Assembly (NCBI GenBank): GCA_900618795.1
Contig: UYJD01000003.1
Span: 590,585 to 654,584, forward strand
Direction of reading: 5' to 3'
Length of the DNA stretch: 64,000 nucleotides
Source of the DNA: Cyanodermella asteris
Taxonomy: Eukaryota > Ascomycota > Lecanoromycetes > Ostropales > Stictidaceae
The notes under the pieces were generated by a model. It was given only the letters and a program-made list of their open reading frames with translations. It was not told the origin of the DNA and searched no databases. Shown here piece after piece: positions 56,455-64,000 of this stretch; the stretch's first letter is position 1; each line of letters begins with the position of its first letter. The translations under genes and the position numbers were made by a program.

Positions 56455-57015
56455 TTAGGTTTGCCGGCTGGATGTCGAATGGACTAGAGTATGGTGTCAA
56501 ACATAGTCCGAGATGGAGGTGGCAGGGCGAGTTCCGGGAATCATCATCTGCGGCTAACGAAGTTCACGACCCTTTGCTCAATGGTTCGCCCAGCACATGT
56601 CCCAGACAATACAGTCTTTCAGTTCTCAGCAGTGTGTTGTGATGTCCAGCCTCAGAGGACTTTCTCGACAGGCTATCATGGACTCTCATATCACGTCGGA
56701 TGGAATTGGATCGAGTGCGAGTAATACTGAACTGCTCTTGGTAGAGCATGGTCTTAATGCTTTCTTCGTCTCAGCTATCAATAGGATACATTCCGGCCAC
56801 TGTGTACCAAATACATCATTAACATTACTCTCGCACTGCAGACAATTTTCTGTCCCCAGTACTCATTCGATATCCATCAAAGCGTCGCCTGTGTGTCCGT
56901 CAAAAGACGTCGCAACCTAAAGGGTGGTTTCCCAAAAAATATGCCGTGAACGAGAACCCCCAATATTGAACAAAAGATGACAAGCTCTCCACGACCGACC
57001 AATCGGTCCTTTTCA
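56455..57015. other. Convergent intergenic region
   Basis: This stretch lies between the YdeI-family gene and the end of the ArfGAP downstream frame. No gene is visible. It should hold the 3' UTRs of both neighbours. Confidence 0.45.
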
Positions 57016-57438
57016 TTATCCATACCTGAAGACATCATCTTCGCCTAAGTATTCGTGGCCCGGGGAAGAGTTGAACTGTTGGAGCTTGTTAACCAGGCCG
57101 CTCATCTGACGGCGCAGGTTCCCCATGAGCGGCGAATCATGGCTATTGTTGTTATTGTGATTGATAGTGCCGCGCTTCTTGACCCGGAAGGAATCTTTCA
57201 TAGGCGTCACTGGGGCCGATTTTGCGGGCTTATGCCTCCAGCGTGATGCGCGGGTCGGGGTTTCCTGGCCGTTAGTCTCGGAGAAGTGCTTTCGATGGGC
57301 GGATACCTTGACCGCATGCTCTTCGATAGACGACGAAGCCTCCTTCTTGATGCACGACCGGAGCGTAGCGGTGCTGTCCGCTGATGATCTTCGGGTGGGT
57401 GTGATGAGAATGGGATATTTGCGCTTTGCTTGCGTCCC
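57016..57438 (-). other. In-frame 140-codon extension after ArfGAP stop codon
   Basis: Directly after the TAG of the BAR-PH-ArfGAP gene the same frame stays open for 140 codons, ending at TGA. The peptide reads as coding: basic and Ser/Thr-rich (KRKYPILITPTRRSSAD), then a conserved-looking end with MGNLRRQMSGLVNKLQQF and a terminal EDDVFRYG. It has no ATG near its beginning. It could be an alternative 3' exon using TTCTAG as the acceptor, a readthrough extension, or the true C-terminus of a gene whose stop codon is a recent mutation or an error. I cannot choose from sequence alone. Confidence 0.5.
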
Positions 57439-60400
57439 CTAGAACGCATTTCCGATGCCAAATCTGCTGGCTCCTCCGCTATCTCGCTTTCTAAGCTTTT
57501 CGCGCTCTTTTCCGGCGGGGCTCTTAGCCCCAATACTAGGAAGGGCGGTCAGGGTATCGCCAAGGGAGGATAGCACAGCGCTATTTGGAGCTCCTGCCAC
57601 CGATCTATCGGAAAGGACAGCGCTGCTGTTCTTCGGACGCCTTTGCTCGACGAACGCTTTCGCTGCAGTGCTAAGTGGGAACGCTGGTAGGTCGGTCGGT
57701 ATCTCGCCGCCATTCTGAAGAAGCAGCTCCGCTACAGGGAAGGTAGGTCCAAGCTTCACGACAGCAGCAGCTTGGGTTTGAGCTCCCGAGGGCAGCCTGG
57801 GCGAAGCTGTCGGAGTTGCGCTCGCGGGCATGGCAGGATCAGCGGCTGCAAGGGCAAGGAAAATCGCGTGAGTGTTTCGCGACCTGTCATGCGCATTCGG
57901 GCTGGCGCGAAGCGATAACGCTTTTATTACCTCCTGGATTTCGTTCTTCTTCACAGCCATGATAAGCATGTCATCGGCAGTCCCAGTGACCAACGGATCA
58001 AGGTACTGGCGCTCGAGGTATTTGGCTTGGATGAAACGCAGGCGTTGCTCCCGATTTGCGCTTGGGGCTGGCTTTTGAGCCGGATCGAGCCGGGCTTCCC
58101 AGATCTGGTTGCTTAATCGATTGCCGATCTGCATTATAATCTCGACAATATCGGATGTGAATGCAGAAGTATCAAGGGTCAGCGACCTCATTTTGCTGAT
58201 GTGGGTTCCCAGAGAGCGGTGTATGCCGCTGCACTCGATACAGACAATGATGCCAAGGTTGATAGAAACCCACTCTGTCTTCTGGTCAGATGCACAATCT
58301 GCGCACCACAAATTGCCCTGTTCGCGCGCTCGAATTTCTCTGAGAAGCTTGGTCGGATCCTCACTGTAACTGTTGCTGTCGGTCCGCACGTAGTTGGGTC
58401 GTGCGCCAACAGTGGTCCTCCGGTTGACGTTGTTGTTTGCATGATTCGAGTTGGCTAATTGCGAGAGAGAATGGCCAATATGTGAGGGCGATTTGCCCGT
58501 TAGCACCGAGCCGATGTCTCTAGACAAGCCAGGTTGATCATTCGGCGTCTGCACAGGCTGGTTCCTACCCTCGTAAGCGCTCTGAAGAGCGTTGTTCACG
58601 GCGCCTATCCAATCTTTCATGTCATCTTCTGATTGAGCCTGGTAGATGCGTTTGAATGTCGGTGTAATGACCTCAAAGCAGAAGCGACGGTCAGAATCGC
58701 GAGCCTCACGAACGGATGCTAATCGCAGGTCGATTGGGTCCATGTGCAACTCAAGCCTTTCCTTCCAGTTAGTGTACTCTGACAGCTTTCCCTGGTCAAG
58801 AACAAGCCAGAACTTATGCCAAGCTTGTTTGTTCATTCCTCGCGGGTCCATGTGAGAGCCGATCCGACTCATTGCCCAGACCAGACCTTCCTTCCGCTGA
58901 GCCTGGGATGTGGTGCTTCCTGGCGTCTTGTCCTCAAGATCTCGGATACCCTTGAAGCGGTTCGCATCGCCGGGAGACGGTATGCCTATGCCGGACAAAC
59001 GCAAGCTCTGTGACGGGCCCAGCCCATTCGACGCGGCGGTAGAAGTCGATTTGCCTGCGACAGATGTGGAGTGGGTGAGCTGAGTTGGTCTATTACCACT
59101 ATTTGATCGACCGAGCTCGCTATCGCCATTTGCTCCACTATTGCCAGAGAAGACACTTTCCATGGCGCTCGGCTCCGGCTCGAAATAGAGCTTCTTGCTA
59201 GCCTCGATAGTTCTTCGTTTCTCTTCTCGCTCTGTGCGTTGGATCTGGTAGTCCTTGCTCGCCTCATTCACTTCTTTGACCAGCACTTCGAGTTGAGGCA
59301 TCATCTCCTCGATCTTTTTGGCTGTTGAGAGGTATGAATTGGCTTGCGTGTCTGCGTATCTTGTGAGATGTGACAGAACCTCTTGGTCCTTTTTTCCGCC
59401 ATGTAGATCTTGCATGAATGACGAGTAGTCAAAGCGCTTGAGCTCAAAGTTTCGACGCTTATTCTGATACTTTGAGTCGCTCTCAACGCGCTTTTTCTCC
59501 TTCAGGGAATCCTGACGCTGACCCAGATATCTGCCCACGTAGGCGTAGAAGTCTTTGCTCTCGTCCTCGAAATCCTTTCTCTTCGATTCGGCTTGTTTGA
59601 TATCAGAGGTGTAGACTTTGCTCAAAGGGTCAATGATAAGTCGCTGTAGATTTGTGGTGTTGTCCTCCTCGTATTGTAGGATCTGCTTGGCGATCTTGCC
59701 AAAATAATGTTCCAAAGCAGGTTGCACTGCATTAGCATTCGACTTGGATGCCTCTTGCAAAGCATCGACGAACTGCTTTGCGGCTTCGTTACATGCGGCC
59801 TGAGCTTGTTGAACCTGCTCAGCCTTTTTGAGGACTTTCTTCATCCTTGTCTTCATGGAACCCGTCTTCTGCTCGAACGCCTTCATGGTGGCTCTGAAGA
59901 GCGGACCGTCATCTCCCATCGTCACGTCCTCACCAGGTCGCGGGCAGTTGACGTCAACAACGGTCGGCCCTGTCAAATTAGTGTTGGCCTGGGATAGAGG
60001 GATTCCCATCTCGGTGTCAATTATTGGCGAAGGTAGATCGCGGCCGCTCTCGCTGGCTGCCTCGGAATCGCTCATCACCGTATGATAGGATTGGTTAGAA
60101 GGCAAGCGAATCTTGGGAGGCGCCAGACTAGATTCACTTGGAGGTGGTGAGGCGACAAGGCCGGGGCTCGTCATGGTCATTGGTCGTCGAAGATTCCTGA
60201 CCCAGAACCCAAACGCCGCTAGGGTCTCCAGACGATGCGCTCGTTGGTCGTACTCGACAAATGTGCACATGGTTTTCCAGCCGCCTCCCTTGTCCTCAGC
60301 TTGTTTCGGGGGCTTCCATTCCCACTTCCACGTGAACTCGACAAATGCATTGCCTGCTGTACCGAACTTGCCACCTTGGTCTCCTACCAGCTTGACATTC

Positions 60401-60831
60401 GGGTTCTTGTGAAAGTTAGGATCTGAAAGGAATTCCCTGGTGGTCAAAACATCGAGGTCCTTGCTTGTTGGAGCAAACATAAAGGTCAGACCCTGGACTG
60501 TATTATCTGCACTGCCCTGCGCCTCGCCCGCCGACTGGCGCATGGCGATGGTGAAGTCGAAAGTGAGGTCCTCATCGTTTGTGAGCGCAAGGAGAAATGG
60601 AGGCGCAAAGCCAGAAGTACCAGCTTCCGAATTCTGTACAAATGGAACTGGTGTATCGTCGCCCTCAATGCGGCGGGCAGACAGCGACGAGGCCGGGAAG
60701 GCGTTTGGCTCGAGTTTGAAGCATTGCTGTCGTCGGGATGAAGAGATGATAATTCGTGAGATGGAAAAGCGAGCCTGGTCCTTGAGGTATAGAGTGGTTC
60801 CTCCGTCGAGGACGCTGCTGACTGCGCCCAT
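57439..60831 (-). CDS. BAR-PH-ArfGAP protein (Csx2-like)
   Basis: An intronless frame of 1130 residues. The N-terminal about 200 residues form a fungal-specific beta-rich region beginning MGAVSSV, with a possible Gly2 myristoylation signal. A BAR-type helical region (about 310-545, with KAFEQKTGSMKTRMKKVLKK) is followed by a linker, a PH domain (about 665-775, AWHKFWLVLDQGKLSEY and KDWIGAVNNAL) and an ArfGAP zinc finger (WCADC at 842, then VCIECSGIHRSLG). C-terminal sequence includes an ankyrin-like DDMLIMAVKKNEIQEVIKAL segment. Members stimulate GTP hydrolysis by Arf at curved membranes in vesicle traffic and polarised growth. The zinc-finger cysteines and arginine (HRSLGTH) are intact. The downstream in-frame extension is described separately. 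Confidence 0.93.
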   Translation of the reverse strand: MGAVSSVLDGGTTLYLKDQARFSISRIIISSSRRQQCFKLEPNAFPASSLSARRIEGDDTPVPFVQNSEAGTSGFAPPFLLALTNDEDLTFDFTIAMRQSAGEAQGSADNTVQGLTFMFAPTSKDLDVLTTREFLSDPNFHKNPNVKLVGDQGGKFGTAGNAFVEFTWKWEWKPPKQAEDKGGGWKTMCTFVEYDQRAHRLETLAAFGFWVRNLRRPMTMTSPGLVASPPPSESSLAPPKIRLPSNQSYHTVMSDSEAASESGRDLPSPIIDTEMGIPLSQANTNLTGPTVVDVNCPRPGEDVTMGDDGPLFRATMKAFEQKTGSMKTRMKKVLKKAEQVQQAQAACNEAAKQFVDALQEASKSNANAVQPALEHYFGKIAKQILQYEEDNTTNLQRLIIDPLSKVYTSDIKQAESKRKDFEDESKDFYAYVGRYLGQRQDSLKEKKRVESDSKYQNKRRNFELKRFDYSSFMQDLHGGKKDQEVLSHLTRYADTQANSYLSTAKKIEEMMPQLEVLVKEVNEASKDYQIQRTEREEKRRTIEASKKLYFEPEPSAMESVFSGNSGANGDSELGRSNSGNRPTQLTHSTSVAGKSTSTAASNGLGPSQSLRLSGIGIPSPGDANRFKGIRDLEDKTPGSTTSQAQRKEGLVWAMSRIGSHMDPRGMNKQAWHKFWLVLDQGKLSEYTNWKERLELHMDPIDLRLASVREARDSDRRFCFEVITPTFKRIYQAQSEDDMKDWIGAVNNALQSAYEGRNQPVQTPNDQPGLSRDIGSVLTGKSPSHIGHSLSQLANSNHANNNVNRRTTVGARPNYVRTDSNSYSEDPTKLLREIRAREQGNLWCADCASDQKTEWVSINLGIIVCIECSGIHRSLGTHISKMRSLTLDTSAFTSDIVEIIMQIGNRLSNQIWEARLDPAQKPAPSANREQRLRFIQAKYLERQYLDPLVTGTADDMLIMAVKKNEIQEVIKALSLRASPNAHDRSRNTHAIFLALAAADPAMPASATPTASPRLPSGAQTQAAAVVKLGPTFPVAELLLQNGGEIPTDLPAFPLSTAAKAFVEQRRPKNSSAVLSDRSVAGAPNSAVLSSLGDTLTALPSIGAKSPAGKEREKLRKRDSGGASRFGIGNAF

Positions 60832-62849
60832 GACGGACGAGGGTGCTGCGACAACCAGAGCAGCCAGCCAGCAGAAGCGGTAGTTGTCGTCGGTGTATAT
60901 GGACCTCCTCTTTTGTCAAGCTACCGGCGGGGAACGGCGTCGCGAAGGAGTGGTGTCAACAAGCAACGTCCAGGGTCTCGCAAGGGGCACTGGCGAAGCG
61001 ATGAGTATGCGGAGTGGAGCTCTTGGTGGGTCGGCACGATGTGTGCTGCTTGAAGTTGCGCCAGAGGCCAGTTCGGGATTCGGCGGGGGAGCTTTCGGCG
61101 TGCTGAAGCAATAGGACAAGTCGGCAGCAAAAGACGAGCGCAAGCGCAATAACAGTGTCCAAGGATGCTGCTGTGCCAGGTTGTCCGGTGGGACGAGAGT
61201 GGTGTGCTGGATGGCGGGCGGGCGGTTGTTGGTAGGTGCGGATGTCCAAGGTTAATGAGGCAAGCACTGCGGCGGGCGAAGTCTCAACGGGGCGGTGCGC
61301 CAGGCACGGACCTTGGATGAAGCTGCTATTGCGAGACTGCGACTGCTGGCGCTGTAAGGGTCGAGTTGAGAATGCTAGACTTGTTAGCAACCAGGGTGTG
61401 TGATAACGGAAAGCAGAAACAGCATCAAGCCTTTGCCAAGACAACGAATTCGCCCCACGTCGTGCTGTCACTGACGATAAGCTGAGCACAATCAAAGTCA
61501 TCATGCTGCCTGTGAAGCATCGAGGTACACACCAACAAGCAAGGCCGTCGCGGCGGTCGGCAAGCGCAGTCTCGTACTCGTTGATCTTGATACGATGTAC
61601 GTCGTGATCGTCAGTCCAACCTCGCCCCAGGCAGTAATCCGCGCCCACTGCGCCGTCCCAATTCGGCTATCCTGTGATGGACACAGCCTCACTTGGACCT
61701 GTCCGCGAAACCTCGATACAAGAGAAATTGCCTGAGTGTCGAGGCAGCAGGCGCGTCTTAGCAAACGACAACGCGATACGCCAGGGACAGCAGATCCATC
61801 ACGAGCTTGGCCGAGTCCCTGAGTTGACGGGAGTTCAGATCTCGTGCTGGACGCAACGACTCGATGCAGGCTGACAGGAGTCTTTCCGGCAATCACTTAC
61901 CGTCACGCAACAACTTTCCGTTGCTGTGTTTTGAACTGCAACCTTTGCAAGAGACAGCGTTGGGAGCATCTTGTCTTCCACTATGCGCATGCACTCAGTG
62001 CTTTCGACGATGGTCTGGAGGAATACCCAAGGCCGGCTGACAGGAAAGAATCACGCCCCTGATTTCATACCTCCTCGAATGCTACTTGAATGGGTCCTTT
62101 TACGACTATACAAGTGACCAGAAGCAAAGCTATGCCTTTAGCTACTTATATAGGTAACTTTTTGGGTACGTTTGACAGGCTTGGCCCTCCTATACAGGTA
62201 GGTAGGTTAGCAAGTGGTTCCGTCAGGACTCATATCAGCCTGCCTCGGACCACGAATTCTGAGGAGAATCTCGAAGATGATACGAAACTCCAACGGCTCA
62301 TCAGAGCAAACCTTTGATCTGCAGGAACAGAGCCATCTCTCTTGCTAACAACACAGCATCTTGTCTTCATATTTGTGTAGCTTCTTGGCCGCGGCCTTCA
62401 TTGTGACCCACTTGATCTCTCCTCTGAAGAGGCGACTATTCTCCAAGGCCAGGAGTCTGGGGCTCTGCTTCCTTATACGACCATATTGCCATCAAGGAAG
62501 GTGATCTCAGTCGCGGGTCCGGATAGGGACCGCATGACGAATGGAAGTTGGATACACTATGACACTTCTAATGAGGAAGATGTTTACACGATAATTTGGG
62601 ATGGGTTGGACCCGCCTATGAAGTGACCTGGTAGTGATGAACTTGATGTCTCAATGCATACGCTCGCTAATGGAAATGGTACAAACGTCGACAGCATGCT
62701 GCTGTGATGACCAGCTCATGACGTTCCCGCCATCATGTTCCGCTTTCCAGGTCGAAGCTGGCGAGTTGTAGATATCTTGTCTCCATGCAAGATGGGGATC
62801 GAAATTATCGCTAGCGTACTAGCACGACCTGATCTTTTGGACATTCGGT
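60832..62849. other. Divergent/tandem intergenic region of 2 kb
   Basis: No supported gene lies between the ArfGAP start and the end of the EZH2-type gene. The minus strand at 60956-61648 is open for 230 codons but lies in the probable ArfGAP leader and promoter and shows no motif. The part at 62050-62850 is AT-richer and holds the 3' UTR of the methyltransferase. Confidence 0.45.
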
Positions 62850-64000
62850 TCAGATTGATTCTCTCCTCGATCGGGTCCTGGATAGGCTTTGCTGGAACTT
62901 CCTTTCCTGTTCCTGGGCTTCAGCTTCTCGGCCCTCATTACGGTACCTGCTGATCCACGCTTTCTGCATTCTCTGACTAGGCGTAATGCCACTAGTCGTC
63001 GTGGACTTCCTGGGCGCCCCTTTCCTCGGACGCTCAATCGTGTACAGCTCTTCGCCTTCGCTCACGTCGTCTTCGTACGTCACGACTTCATCTTCAACGA
63101 GCGAATCACCTTCGACCTCGTCATCAACTGCCATTGCATCCTCTTCGTCCAAGACATCGTCCGTCGGATCGAGTTCTACTCGCTTTGCTTTCCCCTTAGG
63201 ACCTCTGAGGATCAGTCTTGGATTTTGACCAATATCATTCGGCAGCTTTGTGTGTGCGCTGGTCTTTGTGTTCGCCTCGACTCCCTTCAAAGCCTTTTCA
63301 ATGACCACTGTGCCGTCTTTGCGTTTCTTGACCATGTCGATCTTGCTCGCGAAGCCATCGCCGTAGTTGAACAGAAGCTCCTCGCCGGCACCGATGCGTC
63401 TTATCGCGAACATGCCGATTCGCTGCACACCACCGCAAAACATGACCTTGGCTTGGCAGTTGGCGAAATCGTCGCCCTGATGATTGATATACCTCAACTT
63501 GTTGCCGATCGGAGTACTATCCAGAACCTGCTTTTTGTTCAGATCAAAGAGGTAGGAGAGGTTCATTGCCTTGTAGATAATACCACGCTGCTCTGATTCC
63601 TCGACAGTCACAATTTCGCCTCTGTACTCGCCAATATAGTCGCCATTGCGGGTCTCCTCGGTCACGTATAGACCCCAACCTGAGACTCCACCGTCACCCA
63701 GGAGCTTTGATTGACCCAACTCGGTCCTTCTGGGTTTACCACGCTGGATGGAAACATTGCCGCACTTGTTCTTGTTAATCTTGTCGTCGTCACGATTGAC
63801 GGGATCCAGAACAACGTGAGCACCGCACTTGAAACACAGATCGGGGTCGCATTCTCGGTTGAGAGCACGACAGTCGCACGTGTCTGTAGACATGCACGCT
63901 TTGTTCATCATGTGACACCTGCATCCTCTGAATCGTCGAGAGCAGAGTGTCGGGCAGTTACAGGTCTTTTCACAGCTTATTCCTTGCGTCCAGCAAGTGC
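62850..64000 (-). CDS. kmt6: EZH2/KMT6-type histone H3K27 methyltransferase (3' part)
   Basis: The gene runs off the right edge on the minus strand; the last about 383 codons are visible. A Cys-rich CXC domain comes first (CEKTCNCPTLC, then CRCHMMNKAC and CDCRALNRECDPDLC), followed by the SET domain: GDGGVSGWGLYV, the catalytic core RYINHQGDDFANCQAKV, and IGAGEELLFNYGDGF. The order CXC-SET and the sequence are those of Enhancer-of-zeste proteins, the catalytic subunit of PRC2, which silences facultative heterochromatin, including secondary-metabolite clusters in fungi. The C-terminal about 150 residues are an acidic then basic extension not found in animal EZH2. The N-terminal SANT regions are outside the window. 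Confidence 0.93.
   Translation of the reverse strand, partial: TCWTQGISCEKTCNCPTLCSRRFRGCRCHMMNKACMSTDTCDCRALNRECDPDLCFKCGAHVVLDPVNRDDDKINKNKCGNVSIQRGKPRRTELGQSKLLGDGGVSGWGLYVTEETRNGDYIGEYRGEIVTVEESEQRGIIYKAMNLSYLFDLNKKQVLDSTPIGNKLRYINHQGDDFANCQAKVMFCGGVQRIGMFAIRRIGAGEELLFNYGDGFASKIDMVKKRKDGTVVIEKALKGVEANTKTSAHTKLPNDIGQNPRLILRGPKGKAKRVELDPTDDVLDEEDAMAVDDEVEGDSLVEDEVVTYEDDVSEGEELYTIERPRKGAPRKSTTTSGITPSQRMQKAWISRYRNEGREAEAQEQERKFQQSLSRTRSRRESI

Noticed and set aside
60956-61648. 230-codon minus-strand frame upstream of the ArfGAP
   Set aside because: It lies in the probable leader and promoter, has low-complexity Ser/Pro/Arg content and no motif.
62889-63596. 235-codon plus-strand frame over the EZH2-type gene
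   Set aside because: Shadow of the SET-domain coding frame on the other strand.

Overview
The window looks like nuclear DNA of a filamentous ascomycete (Pezizomycotina, probably Dothideomycetes-like). Most genes carry short spliceosomal introns of about 46-70 nt with GT..AG borders and CTGAC/CTAAC branch points. The recognisable proteins include a fungal Csx2-type BAR-PH-ArfGAP, a KipA/Tea2 kinesin, Rad16, ornithine decarboxylase, an EZH2-type methyltransferase, a PTH11/SAT4-type rhodopsin-fold protein and a UstYa-type oxidase. No rRNA, tRNA, CRISPR array or intact transposon was seen. Twenty-five Ns at 36704-36728 mark an assembly gap.

Left end (1-6.5 kb): this is the most interesting part. 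A drug/amino-acid type MFS transporter (cut by the window edge) is followed by a five-exon UstYa/DUF3328 oxidase gene on the minus strand. Divergent from it is a six-exon gene for a 131-residue secreted peptide with five imperfect repeats. Each repeat sits on its own exon, and all five introns are phase 1. Three repeats carry the cores YGLPAF, YGVPPD and YGLPAS, one carries FLGLPAS, and one is degenerate. Acidic and dibasic (KR/RR) residues follow the cores. This is the layout of a dikaritin-type fungal RiPP precursor with its UstYa partner, and I know of no described product with these cores. A seven-TM-like gene lies on the other side.

Middle (7.8-30.7 kb): housekeeping genes, namely pyruvate kinase, a METTL21-like methyltransferase, ornithine decarboxylase with a long leader, a disordered orphan, a divergent pair of orphan genes, a CDK7/Kin28 kinase and a KipA-type kinesin. 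A 4.6 kb stretch without recognisable genes separates the last two.

Right half (30.7-64 kb): two long gene-poor tracts (30.7-37.6 and 39.4-45.7 kb) surround a bZIP regulator. Then follow an amidase, a probable N-myristoylated small protein, RAD16, a GPI-anchored aspartic protease, a YdeI/OmpD-associated protein, a BAR-PH-ArfGAP with an unexplained 140-codon in-frame extension past its stop codon, and the 3' part of an EZH2/KMT6 gene running off the right edge. Apart from the left-end cluster the genes do not form a pathway; they are ordinary single-gene fungal transcription units.
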